From positions 8,691 through 72,690 of the forward strand of contig CAZFPQ010000004.1 of NCBI GenBank assembly GCA_964521065.1: a stretch of 64,000 bases of DNA. The letters run 5' to 3'. How positions within the stretch are numbered: position 1 is the stretch's first letter; every line of letters begins with the position of its first letter. A program made the position numbers and the translations under genes. Of this stretch, positions 34,238-43,746 are shown in pieces. Under the pieces are notes generated by a model that saw nothing but the letters and a program-made list of their open reading frames with translations, made no database searches and was not told the DNA's origin. Origin of the DNA: CAYVAP01 sp964521065. GTDB lineage: Bacteria > Bacteroidota > Bacteroidia > J057.

Positions 34238-35350
34238 ATGCTTAGTTCTACAATAGTCTTTTGTTCCAATAGGTCAACCTTATTAGGACTTCTGATCTTT
34301 TCCCTGCTAACCTTTCTTTTTCTCAGCCAGGTCGCTGGGCAAAGCTGCGGAGACAATTCTGCTGTGAGCTTAGCCAACTATTCTTTTGGAGGGGGGACAC
34401 ACAACTATGAGTTTCAATTGTGTATAGGCGGTGGAGTGTTGGGAATAGATCGTGGGGCTGCAGCCGATACAAGATCATTCATGATTGCTACCTATAAAAA
34501 TGGAAGCAGCATTACCCTTTCAGGGGCGACCCCAACGCTAACCAGTACAGAAACTGGGGTTAGCATGAACGGAAACATCATTAATGGGACGCTCAATTCT
34601 TCCACCTATGGCACTACCTCTGGGTTAGCATACATTCACCTAGGTGGCGATCCATTTACCTGTGTATCCAGTACAGCCCTATGTGGCACCCCTCTGGCTG
34701 ATTGTTTCAGCATTGACCTTTCCTCGGATGTATTCTTAGATAGCATCAAGGTATTTGGGATAGAGGGGGATAACAATCCTTTTGCTGGGTGCATAGACGA
34801 CGAAGACCTCAAAATTGACCTTATCGCGGCATTGCCAGTTGAGTTTACTGATGTGGAAGCTAGGCCAGTTCGAGGAGATGTGCAGCTTTCATGGACAACG
34901 CTATCGGAGATCAACCATGATTTTTTCACCGTAGAGTACAGTGACAATGCCAAAGACTTTATGCCTTTAGGTAAAGTGGCAGGAGCAGGGAGTGAACATC
35001 AAGAAACCCATTACCAATATCGTCATCAAAGTCCAGGCCCAGGCCGTCATTATTATCGCATTCGACAAACGGACCTTGATGGAAGCTTTAGTTTTTCTTC
35101 CCTGGTTGAGGTAGAAATGACGTCTCAAGGGCTTGGGAAGTGGCAAACAGTACAAACTGGAGAGCGATATCAATGGGTTAGAGAGGAAGTAGGAATGTCC
35201 CTGAGTTGGCAGCTTACGACGATGCAAGGGCAGGTATTGCAGCAGGGATTTACGCAAGAAGGAAGCATCTCTTTTGACCTTCACCCATATCCTGCGGGAC
35301 TTTACCTAGCTAAAATTGGACGCCAGACTTTCAAAATTCTACGACCATAA
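34238..35350 (+). CDS. T9SS-secreted protein with LPVEF module
   Basis: 370 aa from ATG 34238; the frame extends to 34184, but the signal peptide (LLIFSLLTFLFLSQVAGQ) is better placed from this start. The mature N-terminal domain (about 35-200) is Ser/Thr/Gly-rich with four Cys, function unknown. Then the module LPVEFTDVEARPVRGDVQLSW and a type A sorting domain ending in PAGLYLAKIG. The middle module resembles those of the proteins at 30548 and 59040. Confidence 0.82.
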   Translation: MLSSTIVFCSNRSTLLGLLIFSLLTFLFLSQVAGQSCGDNSAVSLANYSFGGGTHNYEFQLCIGGGVLGIDRGAAADTRSFMIATYKNGSSITLSGATPTLTSTETGVSMNGNIINGTLNSSTYGTTSGLAYIHLGGDPFTCVSSTALCGTPLADCFSIDLSSDVFLDSIKVFGIEGDNNPFAGCIDDEDLKIDLIAALPVEFTDVEARPVRGDVQLSWTTLSEINHDFFTVEYSDNAKDFMPLGKVAGAGSEHQETHYQYRHQSPGPGRHYYRIRQTDLDGSFSFSSLVEVEMTSQGLGKWQTVQTGERYQWVREEVGMSLSWQLTTMQGQVLQQGFTQEGSISFDLHPYPAGLYLAKIGRQTFKILRP

Positions 35351-35382
35351 AAAAAGCACCGCCCTCAGCCTAAGGGCGGTGC
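35350..35382 (-). terminator. Terminator (minus strand)
   Basis: Perfect 10-bp stem GCACCGCCCT/AGGGCGGTGC (35356-35365, 35373-35382); on the minus strand it is followed by a 7-T run. Serves the CMD gene; its T-run overlaps the end of the plus-strand gene. Confidence 0.8.
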
Positions 35383-35564
35383 CATCATGAAGATTAACCC
35401 AAACCAAAGTAGACCTCGGGATGATGAGGGGTGAGACCATGAGGCTAAATTATTGATAGCCAAAAAGTCATACCCATGGCATCATACGTTTTATTGGGCA
35501 GGTGCACTGAAAGTGCGAGATGTGAGCCTATTTGTGATGTACATAATCTCAGCTCCCCGTCTCA

Positions 35565-36113
35565 TTACACATTCACGGTAGTAAGTGCAGGTGCGGCGGG
35601 AAAATCAACGGGAATCTGAGTACTACCGTGGATAAAATTGCTGATGATTTTGTCGCCGATGACCATCAGGGTATCCACCAAATTCTCTTGGGTATAGCCC
35701 GCCTCAAAGAAGGCATCTAAGGCTTCGCTACTAGGCTTGCTGCGATTGAGGGTGATGTCACGCACAAAGCGAGCTAAGGCATCGAATTTAGGATTGAATG
35801 AAGCTTGTCCGGTACGGAGCTCTAGAATCTGCTCGTCTGAAAACCCATTCATTTTTCCAAGTTGAGTATGGGCCGCCAAGCAATAAGCACATTCGTTTAC
35901 TTGACTTACTACAAGGTTAATGATTTCTCTCTCTTTGCCCTTCAAGCTGCTTTTGCGGTTTTGTAGCTGTAGGTAATCAGCTAGGGCCGTATCACTGTAA
36001 GCAAAGGTCGCATACAAATTGGGTACGAAACCTAGGTTTTTTTGAAGGTTGTCAAAGATTTGTTGGTTGTTCTCTGATACTTCGCTGCGGGTGGGAACGG
36101 AAATAGTTGCCAT
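35565..36113 (-). CDS. Carboxymuconolactone decarboxylase (AhpD-like) family protein
   Basis: 182 aa with the AhpD signature ECAYCLAAHT: redox Cys75, Cys78 and His82. Single CMD domain about 30-130. Members are alkylhydroperoxidase-like, peroxidase-related proteins; the two conserved cysteines argue for redox activity. The AraC-type regulator gene lies 91 bp upstream on the same strand and may control it. Confidence 0.9.
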   Translation of the reverse strand: MATISVPTRSEVSENNQQIFDNLQKNLGFVPNLYATFAYSDTALADYLQLQNRKSSLKGKEREIINLVVSQVNECAYCLAAHTQLGKMNGFSDEQILELRTGQASFNPKFDALARFVRDITLNRSKPSSEALDAFFEAGYTQENLVDTLMVIGDKIISNFIHGSTQIPVDFPAAPALTTVNV

Positions 36114-36204
36114 ATCAATGTTGTTTGAATGTTTTTGATAAAAGCCAATCCTGATTCATGTTTCGATTGGCTACATATTCAAAAACGGGCTTGACTGGCC
36201 TAGG

Positions 36205-37080
36205 TCATGAGTCGGATTTCCCGACGGATTGTCCATTCTTCCCCTTGATTCGATCGCGGAACTGAATGGGCGTATCACCCGTTTCCCGTTTAAAGAGCTT
36301 ATTGAAGCTGGTCGCCTGGGCATAGCCCAGCTCGAAGGCGATTTCTTTTGCACTAAGCTCACTGAAACGCAGCAATCGTTTGGCTTCTAGAATCACTCGA
36401 TTGTGAATAAGCTGAGAAGGGCTCGGATGTCCTAGTTGGGCGAATGCGTTGGCCAAAGTTTTGGGAGACTTGAACAATAAGTCGGCATACTCGCTCACCT
36501 GCTTTTTTTTCCTAAAATGCATATCTACGAGGACCTTGAATTTTCGAACCATGTCCGTCTGTTGATCATTCAATTGATGATAGCCTTGTTGTGTTTTAGC
36601 TAAACGGGTAGTTTTGATAATCAGGCGCTTAAGTAAAAGGCGCATCATTTCCCCCTGTACCCGGTCCTTTTCTAGAAACTCATCCAAGAAGACCTCTAGC
36701 AGCAGCTCAAATTTCCCTTGCTCTCTTTCAGGTAGTGAAATGATGGGTACATCAGAGCTACCAAAGAAGATGATGCCGTTACAAGACACTTCTTGATCAT
36801 GGTCTACAATACAATAGAACTCTCGGTTGAAAGTGAAGGCCGTCAGCGGAAGAGCATTTCTAGGAAAACTCACCTGATGTAAATAAGTCAGGGTGAGCAT
36901 TTGCTGCGACTTCAGCTCGTAGGAGATTCCGTCAATTTCCAATGGGGCGCTGTCTGCTCCCCGATTCCACAATACAGTGATCAGGTTGGGGTACTCATAG
37001 AGTTGCTCTCGGTCTTTGGCGTAGTCAAAGCTGAGTCCGAAAAAAGCCCCCAAGGAAGGATCTCTGAATGGATAAATCAT
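36205..37080 (-). CDS. AraC-family transcriptional regulator
   Basis: 291 aa from ATG 37080 (the frame is open 10 codons further). C-terminal double HTH about 200-285: KVLVDMHFRKKKQVSEYADL, SPKTLANAFAQLGHPSP, then AKEIAFELGYAQATSFNKLF and FKRETGDTPIQFRDR. The N-terminal 150 residues form the ligand-sensing part, cupin-like in pattern. Lies upstream of the CMD gene on the same strand. Confidence 0.9.
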   Translation of the reverse strand: MIYPFRDPSLGAFFGLSFDYAKDREQLYEYPNLITVLWNRGADSAPLEIDGISYELKSQQMLTLTYLHQVSFPRNALPLTAFTFNREFYCIVDHDQEVSCNGIIFFGSSDVPIISLPEREQGKFELLLEVFLDEFLEKDRVQGEMMRLLLKRLIIKTTRLAKTQQGYHQLNDQQTDMVRKFKVLVDMHFRKKKQVSEYADLLFKSPKTLANAFAQLGHPSPSQLIHNRVILEAKRLLRFSELSAKEIAFELGYAQATSFNKLFKRETGDTPIQFRDRIKGKNGQSVGKSDS

Positions 37081-37361
37081 ACTCCTTCGTTTAAGGAAGC
37101 AAAATGGCATTTACAGGCGGTGTTGTTCTGTCAGGTTGCCGACGATCTAGGTCTCTTACGCAAGGGATGCAACTTTTTCGAACCCCTCTTATCTTTTTCC
37201 CATCAAGCCCCTCCCATATTTATGGCTTGAAGGCAAATGCGGTTAGAGTTCCTTTATCGGTGAAGCAGAAAATGAGCAGAATCTATTCAGTTGACTCATT
37301 TATGCGATGTCCACCCTCCTACCCAGGCTACTTTGATTTCTAACCAACCCATAAACATCTG

Positions 37362-37904
37362 ATGAAAAATCCCATCTTGCTTTTTACCTGGTTGCTGACC
37401 ATGACTGGAATATTCTGGTCTTGTGACCAAATTTCTCTAGACCCTTTGGTCGAATTTGATGAGTTGACCGAATTTTTGACCGATTCATTAGGCGTGGATG
37501 CCTGTGTGAATTCCGAGAGCTTAACCGTATCAGACCTTCCAACAGATGCGCAACGCTATCTAGATAGCAACTACTCCGATGATTCGGTAAGTTCTGTAGT
37601 GCTATATCAAAGTGACCAAGCTAGCCTCTACGAAGTAGGCCTTAGCCGCGGGGACTTCCTGCTTTTCGATATTCAAGGGGATTTGCTTCCCTCTAGTGAC
37701 AGCAGCTTGATTAGCCAGGATGAATTAATTGAGAGTATTACCGATGGATTAGAAGTAGGTTTTCCTACGTTCCTCATTGAAGGCGCGGGGCTAGTATGGG
37801 CCTATGGAGACCTAGCGGTGTATGAGGTTAGCTTTTTTACTGGAGATGCCATAGAGCTGGTGGCCAGCGGCTCGGAGGTCTGTTACGTCCGTGACGAGGA
37901 TTGA
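37362..37904 (+). CDS. PepSY-like lipoprotein
   Basis: 180 aa. Signal peptide with lipobox WSC (Cys21). Residues 58-110 (LPTDAQRYLDSNYSDDSVSS..., YEVGLSRGDFLLFDIQGDLL) match the pattern of the small PepSY-like domain of Bacteroidota, in which a short helix precedes four strands. Highly acidic. Converges on the histidine kinase gene; the two share a terminator region. Function unknown. Confidence 0.7.
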   Translation: MKNPILLFTWLLTMTGIFWSCDQISLDPLVEFDELTEFLTDSLGVDACVNSESLTVSDLPTDAQRYLDSNYSDDSVSSVVLYQSDQASLYEVGLSRGDFLLFDIQGDLLPSSDSSLISQDELIESITDGLEVGFPTFLIEGAGLVWAYGDLAVYEVSFFTGDAIELVASGSEVCYVRDED

Positions 37905-37911
37905 CGACATA

Positions 37912-37947
37912 GTAAGGGAGGAGTTGATCCTCCCTTACACAGTTTTT
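37912..37947 (+). terminator. Terminator after the PepSY-like gene
   Basis: Perfect 11-bp stem GTAAGGGAGGA/TCCTCCCTTAC (37912-37922, 37928-37938) with a 5-nt loop, followed by TTTTT. It overlaps the 3' end of the convergent kinase gene. Confidence 0.8.
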
Positions 37948-39434
37948 AATTGGAAGGTAAAGCTGGTTCCCTGTTTGAGCTTACTTCGTACCTCAAGGCT
38001 CGACTGATGAAGGTCGATGATTTTTTTCGCAATGGCTAGCCCTAGCCCAGTACCACTCTGGCTAGATTTGGTGCGACTTTTGGTCGCGTAGCGGTCAAAG
38101 ATATAGGGCAACTCCTCTGGAGGAATTCCGGTTCCTGTATCCGCGACTTCTACGGCTACCCAGCCTTCTTGCTCGGCTTCTTTGATGCTTAGCTTGATTA
38201 GCCCCCCCGCAGGTGTAAACTTGATGGCGTTGTCAAGGAGGTTTTGACAAACTCGCTCTATCAAGGCCAAATCAGCCCATACTTTTTGGGAAGGGAATAC
38301 ATCTGTAGCCAGAGCTAACTCTATCCCTTTTTCTTTGGCCATCATCCGGTATTGCTCCTGCATATCTGCTAACAGCTGTTCGATGGCAATGGCTTCCGGT
38401 TTCGCTTTTACCTGCTTGGCCTCTAGCTTGGATAGTTCAAAGAGTTCCGCTACTAACTTTTTGAGTTTGGTGGCATTCCTGAGAATGACTTTGATGTAGC
38501 GGTTACTTTCTTCTGGAGGCAATTGGTCTCCTTTGAGTTGTAGGGTCTCGGCATATCCATGGATGACGGCAAGGGGAGTCCGAAGATCATGAGAGACGTT
38601 GGCAATCAGATCTTGGCGTAGCTTTTCTGTGGACTTGATGGCTTCAAAATTCCCCCAGATAGCCTCAGCCATTAGGTTGAACTGCCGCCCAAGCTGGGCA
38701 ATTTCACCTTCGCCTTTTAGTTCGACCCGGGCTTTCATGTCTCCATCCTCAAAGCGACGCATCACGGCAATAAGTTTTTGCAAGCGGCGAGTCAAGTAGG
38801 CCAAAAGTAGCATGCCGACGATGAGGGCAAAAAGCATTGCTAAACCCAGTGCAATGGCTCCCACCCGCAAGGTATAGCTGCCCAGTAATCCCTCTGCTAG
38901 GGTTTGCCATTCTTGCCCCGCTAAAATGATATAGATATAACCCGCTCGTCCCTCAACCTCAAAAGGAGCCACCGAAAAAATTCGCTGCTCGCCCGGAACC
39001 AAAGGATCATCTCCCAAAATGAACTCTTTACTTTCTTTGGCGATAAATTGACGAATGGGCTTGAGGCCTACATAAAATTCGCCTTCGGCCATGCGCTGTT
39101 CGTCCAAAACCACACTGTACAAAACTTGCCCATCGGGAGCCAATAAATACACTTCAATGCTGCGGTTGACCGCCATCATGTCGTGCATTAGGTCTCCAAA
39201 CAAGGCTTTGTTCACCGTTCCATCAGGCAAAAAGGGATTGCTGCTTTGAAACTTTTCATCAATTAGCTGCTGAGCCAGATCTGCGTGGAGTTGCTGCTGG
39301 GCTTCAGAAAAATACTGCCGAGAAAAGAACACAGTCAGGGTAATGTAGGTGGCGCCAATTAGTAACACCAGCAGCAAAAACGCTGCGGCCATGCGCCAAA
39401 ACAAGCTTTTATAGATCCTACGAGAGGTCTGCAT
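37935..39434 (-). CDS. Membrane sensor histidine kinase (PhoR-like)
   Basis: 499 aa. TM1 about 14-37, periplasmic sensor about 38-185, TM2 about 190-215, HAMP about 215-265, HisKA with His282 in SHDLRTPL, HATPase with N box NLLDNAIKFTP, G1 DTGTGIPPEE and G2 GTGLGLA. Downstream of its response regulator (23 bp apart), so the pair is cotranscribed. The Pho-box-like repeats upstream of the pair hint at a PhoR-type role, but no periplasmic motif proves the signal. Confidence 0.92.
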   Translation of the reverse strand: MQTSRRIYKSLFWRMAAAFLLLVLLIGATYITLTVFFSRQYFSEAQQQLHADLAQQLIDEKFQSSNPFLPDGTVNKALFGDLMHDMMAVNRSIEVYLLAPDGQVLYSVVLDEQRMAEGEFYVGLKPIRQFIAKESKEFILGDDPLVPGEQRIFSVAPFEVEGRAGYIYIILAGQEWQTLAEGLLGSYTLRVGAIALGLAMLFALIVGMLLLAYLTRRLQKLIAVMRRFEDGDMKARVELKGEGEIAQLGRQFNLMAEAIWGNFEAIKSTEKLRQDLIANVSHDLRTPLAVIHGYAETLQLKGDQLPPEESNRYIKVILRNATKLKKLVAELFELSKLEAKQVKAKPEAIAIEQLLADMQEQYRMMAKEKGIELALATDVFPSQKVWADLALIERVCQNLLDNAIKFTPAGGLIKLSIKEAEQEGWVAVEVADTGTGIPPEELPYIFDRYATKSRTKSSQSGTGLGLAIAKKIIDLHQSSLEVRSKLKQGTSFTFQLKTV

Positions 39435-39457
39435 GATAATCTTTTTGATGAATGGAA

Positions 39458-40156
39458 CTACCAGTCTTCTGTAAACCGGTATCCTACTCCCCAGGTGGTT
39501 AAAATAAAGGTGGGTTGATCAGGGTCGGGCTCTATCTTTCTCCTTAACCGATTGATGTGTGAATTGACGGTATGGCTATCCCCAGCGAATTCAAATCCCC
39601 ATATTTTATTGAGAAGCTCTTCACGAGAAAAGCTTGAGCCAGGGTAGGAGGCCAGCAACTCCAACAGTTCTTGCTCCTTGGGGGTAAGTTCCAATCTATT
39701 GCCCTCCAGTGTCACTTTCCTTTTTTCACGGTCTATTTCCAAAGGCCCTCTTACGATCAATGCTTGTGGACGTGCTGCAGATGCCTGGTACTGATTTCTT
39801 CGCAAAATGGCTTTTACCCTGGCGATCAATTCCCTTATGCTAAAAGGTTTGGTCAGATAGTCATCTGCTCCAATTTCTAGACCCAGAATCTTATCTACCT
39901 CTTCCGCCTTTGCTGTCAACATCAGAATGGGTGTAGTCACGCCATCCCCCCGGAGCATCCTGCACACCTCTTGCCCATTTAGTCTTGGAAGCATCAGATC
40001 TAAAATAATCAGGTCAAAGTGTCCTCCTAGGGCCTTTCGGTAGCCTTGGTCTCCTGACTGAGAACTTTCCACGTCACAATTAAGGTCTCTTAGATGAATA
40101 CTGAGCAGGTCGATGATATCTGGATCATCCTCAATAATGAGCACACGATGGGCCAT
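39458..40156 (-). CDS. OmpR/PhoB-family response regulator
   Basis: 232 aa. Receiver about 1-120 with acidic pocket (EDD at 9-11), phospho-acceptor Asp53 (LILDLMLP) and the conserved Lys (LTKPF); C-terminal winged helix about 135-230 (LTPKEQELLELLASYPG, SREELLNKIWG, VNSHINRLRRKIEPDP, GVGYRF). Directly upstream is a divergent array of 11-bp direct repeats, as expected for this family, so autoregulation and control of the opposite T9SS gene are likely. Confidence 0.93.
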   Translation of the reverse strand: MAHRVLIIEDDPDIIDLLSIHLRDLNCDVESSQSGDQGYRKALGGHFDLIILDLMLPRLNGQEVCRMLRGDGVTTPILMLTAKAEEVDKILGLEIGADDYLTKPFSIRELIARVKAILRRNQYQASAARPQALIVRGPLEIDREKRKVTLEGNRLELTPKEQELLELLASYPGSSFSREELLNKIWGFEFAGDSHTVNSHINRLRRKIEPDPDQPTFILTTWGVGYRFTEDW

Positions 40157-40274
40157 GGGGTAGAGGAGATTATAAAGAGTTTAACAACGGGTAATAAATA
40201 GAAAGAAAGGGAATGATTCCTGTCACCCCCAGACATTGAAATTAAAGAAGTCTTCGTACAAAATTCTTGTCTAT

Positions 40275-40329
40275 CTGTCACAGAACTATCACAGCGCTGA
40301 CAAAACTGTACTGTGATACAATCGTGACA
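40275..40329. promoter_or_regulatory. Pho-box-like direct repeats in divergent promoter region
   Basis: On the plus strand: CTGTCAC-N4-CTATCAC-N4-CTGACAA from 40275, i.e. 11-bp spaced half-sites. On the minus strand: TTGTCAC-N4-GTATCAC from 40330. The two arms (40276-40294 and 40311-40329) form an inverted repeat with 14 of 19 positions matching. Lies between the response regulator and the T9SS repeat protein. Confidence 0.6.
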
Positions 40330-40403
40330 AAATTGATATCTCTCTGTGAAGTGCGTTGAGCTCCTTGTCGCCAGATTCATTTTAATCCTAACCAAATAAG
40401 CTC

Positions 40404-41970
40404 ATGAAGCGACAAATTCTCAACTTTCTATTAACACTGGCCTGTTTGATTCCCGCTGGGATACAGGCCCAAACTAACGGTGGGGTAGTTACTACTGCAG
40501 CGGGAGAAGACACAGCCTATTACTGTATCACGGGTATGGGTGGAGTAGGTGCGGTCATTGAATTTGATTCAAGTATGACCATGGGTACCAACTTTCAGTA
40601 CGTTGTTACCGACAATCAAGGAATCATTTTAGGCCTACCTCCTGCGGACATGGTAGATTTTGCTCCGGCTGGAGCAGGCGAATGCTGGGTATGGGGCCTT
40701 AGCTATGAGGGCAACTTACTAGCCCAGATGGGGGACAATGCTGCTACGACCATGCTTGCTTCAGGATCTTTTGATTTGTCAAATGAATTCGTAGTGATTT
40801 TCCGAGATAATGTCAACGGAGGCATGGTACAGACTGAAGCCGGTGAAGACACCGTTTACTACTGTCCCGCGAGTGCAGGAGGCCCGAGTTCGGTCTTCAA
40901 GTTCGACTCGATGATGACCGCAGGTCCCAACTTCCAATACGTCGTTACCGACGATCAAGGCATCATCTTGGGTCTTCCTCCCGCGGACATGGTAGACGTA
41001 GGTCCTGCTGGCTTGGGCACCTGCCTGGTCTGGGGTCTTAGCTACACCGGAACCCTGACTGCCCAAGCAGGTGATAACGCCGCGCAGGTTGCCTTGAGCG
41101 ATGGCTGCTATGACCTTTCCGACAACTTCGTGGTCATCTTCCGCGACTCCGTCAACGGAGGCATGGTACAGACTGAAGCCGGTGAAGACACCGTTTACTA
41201 CTGTCNNNNNNNNNNNNNNNNNNNNNNNNNNNNNNNNNNNNNNNNNNNNNNNNNNNNNNNNNNNNNNNNNNNNNNNNNNNNNNNNNNNNNNNNNNNNNNN
41301 NNNNNGCTATGACCTTTCCGACAACTTCGTGGTCATCTTCCGCGACTCCGTCAACGGAGGAAGTGTCAGCATCCTGGACACCACTGCTACTGAGATTACC
41401 ACTTGTCCCGGTGATGGCGAAGCCGATGTGGTGAGCTTTGAAGCCGATGGCTTCTCCCGTGAAAACTACCAGTACATCGTGACCGATGACATGGGAATGA
41501 TCTTGGGCCTACCTCCAGGAAATTCAGTAGACTTTGATGATGCTGGAGCAGGGGTATGCCGAGTTTACGGTTTTGCCTACACAGGTGACTTGATCGCTAG
41601 TGCAGGAATGAACCTCAGCAGTGTTACAGCTAGTGGCTGTTATGATCTCAGTGAAAACTTCATCACAGTTGATAGAGACGAAAGCTTTTGTACCACCAAT
41701 GTATCAGAGGAGGCGTTGAGCTTGGGACTTTCGGTGGCTCCAGTACCCGCCCGTAATGAGGCGATGATCCGCTATACCACCAAGCAAGCTGGGCTAACTC
41801 GCATTAAGCTAGTGACTACCCAAGGCCAACAGGTTTTGAGCCAAGAGACTTCGTCTGTCGTAGGTGTTCAAGAGTTTAGGCTTGATCTCCAAGGCTTACC
41901 CAGCGGCATCTACCTGATCCAAGTACAGACCGGGCAGCAGCAGGCTTGGACCCGACTAATTAAAGAATAG
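40404..41970 (+). CDS. T9SS-secreted protein with 113-residue tandem repeats, interrupted by assembly gap
   Basis: One gene split by 100 N (41206-41305). Signal peptide about 1-22 (LLTLACLIPAGIQAQ). Repeats of 113 residues (339 bp) with AGEDTVYYC, NFQYVVTDDQGIILGLPPAD, WGLSYTG and YDLSDNFVVIFRD; two complete repeats precede the gap, one starts before it, and a diverged repeat follows it. The protein ends in a type A sorting domain (APVPARNEAMI... GIYLIQVQT). Frames on either side of the gap differ by one only because the placeholder is arbitrary. Each repeat has paired Cys. Likely an adhesin- or surface-layer-type protein (inference); divergent from the two-component system. Confidence 0.85.
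41206..41305. other. Assembly gap inside repeats
   Basis: 100 N. From the 339-bp repeat period the missing sequence should be 240 bp, or 240 plus multiples of 339 bp. Confidence 0.85.
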
Positions 41971-42042
41971 GTGATGGTTAGAGGGAGCAGTCAAGGCTGT
42001 TCCCTCCATATTCAACGTATTTCAACGGGAGTTCTTTTCATA

Positions 42043-42077
42043 GCCAGGGCCCACGTCAGGTGGCCCTGGCGTTTTTT
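42043..42077 (+). terminator. Strong terminator after the repeat protein
   Basis: GCCAGGGCC(C)AC pairs with GTGGCCCTGGC (11 bp, one bulge), followed by six T. A weaker hairpin, GAGGGAGCAG/CTGTTCCCTC, lies 60 bp earlier. Confidence 0.85.
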
Positions 42078-42488
42078 GGGGGGTAGGGCAAAGCCTTTGG
42101 GAAAAGGGGAAAAAGTTTGACGATAAACAACTAAATAGGGAGCGCAAAGAAACCAAGTAATGTGATTGGCTTAAATTATTGATCATCAGTATCAAGCCGT
42201 CTCGCTTCTAACTTCTCGCCTCCTACTTAATCCATTTTTACGATTCTCAGCGCTCCAAGAGAAATGGGCAAGGGGATTTTTTCTGAAATGACTATTAAGA
42301 GGCGGAAGTGATTGTTGGAATGCGCAGGTATTGCCGCTGTACCCACTAAGGCTTGATCAATCAATATGAAAGATTTCCATTTGATCCGCTTGGTGCTGGA
42401 AGGGCCAATGGTCTGTCGTTATGCGTCAAATTTTCACCTTGAATTAAGGGCCCAACAATCACTTTTATAAGCGAGTGGCCGATGTTTT
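42078..42488. other. Intergenic region without recognised gene
   Basis: About 410 bp. Only a 34-codon frame from ATG 42366 was seen, with no support as a gene. No repeat or RNA recognised. Confidence 0.55.
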
Positions 42489-43265
42489 TCATTTAGACCA
42501 GTAAGCCCCGACCCTCCCCAACAACACCAACGCCATACTTATTCCTGCTGCCACCTGAATGGACTCAAACCCCATCTCTCCTAAGCCTTGGTGTTTGAGG
42601 ATGATGCCCAGCAAAGCCCAGAGTAAGACCCCTGCGTAAGCCCAATCTCTGCGCTGATGGGCCACGAAGGCCCCCAATACCCCAGCTATTCCCACCATGG
42701 TTACGGTCCAATACTCAGGAGATAAGATTCCTAAGTTTAGGTCCATGGAGACCAACCAGGCGGAAACGTTAGCAATGGTGGCTACGGAGATCCAACCCAG
42801 GTAAATACTGAAAGGAAGGTGGACGGCGAATCGAACGGTATTGGTGGCTTTGGCTTGCCCAATGCCCAAACGGAGGTAGGTCATGAGTAGACTTCCTAAT
42901 AAGCCAAGCATGAGCAATAGGGCCAATCCTATGTACTCGTAAAGCCAAGCCATCAACCAGGTCATGTTAAATACGCAAGACAGCATAAACCAAGGTCCAA
43001 TCTGGTCAAGGTAGGCTGGCTGCGGTACGCCCTTGCGAAACAATCCCCGCAGCTGAAAAATAGAAAAACCAATTAAGCTTAAGTAGATAAGTCCCCAAAT
43101 GCTAAAGGTGAGTCCGGCAGGGGCAAATAAGGTAAAATACCTGTCGGAGAGACTCCCAATGTTATAACCGGGCCTCAAAACCCCGTTGGAGAGCCCGTTT
43201 AAGGCGATGGTGGCTACCAAGAAGATGAGGTTGCCAATTCGCAGCCAGTTTCGCTGATTCATCAT
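42489..43265 (-). CDS. TspO/MBR-related membrane protein
   Basis: 258 aa with about seven hydrophobic helices. PAGLTFSIWGLIYLSL near residues 50-65 is the signature of tryptophan-rich sensory (TspO-like) proteins; the rest carries repeated Trp-rich helices (WFMLSCVFNMTWLMAW). It is longer than classical five-helix TspO (about 160 aa), as in the extended Bacteroidota subgroup. May bind porphyrins or other hydrophobic ligands (family knowledge). Divergent from the PadR gene. Confidence 0.8.
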   Translation of the reverse strand: MMNQRNWLRIGNLIFLVATIALNGLSNGVLRPGYNIGSLSDRYFTLFAPAGLTFSIWGLIYLSLIGFSIFQLRGLFRKGVPQPAYLDQIGPWFMLSCVFNMTWLMAWLYEYIGLALLLMLGLLGSLLMTYLRLGIGQAKATNTVRFAVHLPFSIYLGWISVATIANVSAWLVSMDLNLGILSPEYWTVTMVGIAGVLGAFVAHQRRDWAYAGVLLWALLGIILKHQGLGEMGFESIQVAAGISMALVLLGRVGAYWSK

Positions 43266-43363
43266 TGTTCCTAGTGGTTTAGTGGATAACGGCTAAAGCC
43301 CCCCAATAGGTTTAATTCTTTTGATGAGGAACTTTTTTGGGTCAATATTGCTCCATTTACTAA

Positions 43364-43408
43364 ATTGTAGAACAAATCATGAGAGGCTGATTATATTTGT
43401 TCTACAAT
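43364..43408. promoter_or_regulatory. Inverted-repeat operator and -7 box upstream of padR
   Basis: Perfect 14-bp inverted repeat ATTGTAGAACAAAT (43364-43377) and ATTTGTTCTACAAT (43395-43408), 17-bp spacer, so centres are 31 bp apart (three turns). A -7 element TATATTTG (43392-43399) overlaps the right arm. Fits PadR repression of its own operon. Confidence 0.75.
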
Positions 43409-43420
43409 CTAGTATTTGAA

Positions 43421-43741
43421 ATGAAAGAAACCCGACTCGGCGAATTTGAAGAAGTGCTCTTGCTACTAGTAGGCATCCTCAGAGAGCAAGCTTATGCGTT
43501 GCGAATCGCAGAAAGCTTTGCGGAAGAAACCGGCCGAAAGGTCTCCATCGGGGCGGTTCATTCTACCCTCAAGCGTTTAGAAGACAAAGGATTTCTGAGT
43601 TCGAGGGTAGGGGAGGCCAGTGCTACTCGAGGTGGCCGGCGCAAGCGCCTTTACGAGGTTTCGGGCAGTGGCGAAGCTGCTCTAAGCGCTTCGCGCTCTC
43701 TCAAACAAAATCTCTGGGCCAGGTATCCTTCATTTGATTGA
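43421..43741 (+). CDS. PadR-family transcriptional repressor
   Basis: 106 aa from ATG 43421; a TTG at 43397 is in frame but lies inside the operator. Winged helix: EFEEVLLLLVGILREQAYALRI, SIGAVHSTLKRLEDKGFL, GGRRKRLYEVSGSGEAAL. PadR members repress neighbouring transporter genes until a ligand binds. Here the partner is the permease 5 bp downstream, a standard Bacteroidota PadR/FtsX-permease pair. Confidence 0.93.
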   Translation: MKETRLGEFEEVLLLLVGILREQAYALRIAESFAEETGRKVSIGAVHSTLKRLEDKGFLSSRVGEASATRGGRRKRLYEVSGSGEAALSASRSLKQNLWARYPSFD

Positions 43742-43746
43742 TTCCC

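Noticed and set aside
42366..42470. 34-codon frame in the 42.1-42.5 kb intergenic region
   Set aside because: Too short, no ribosome-binding or neighbour support.
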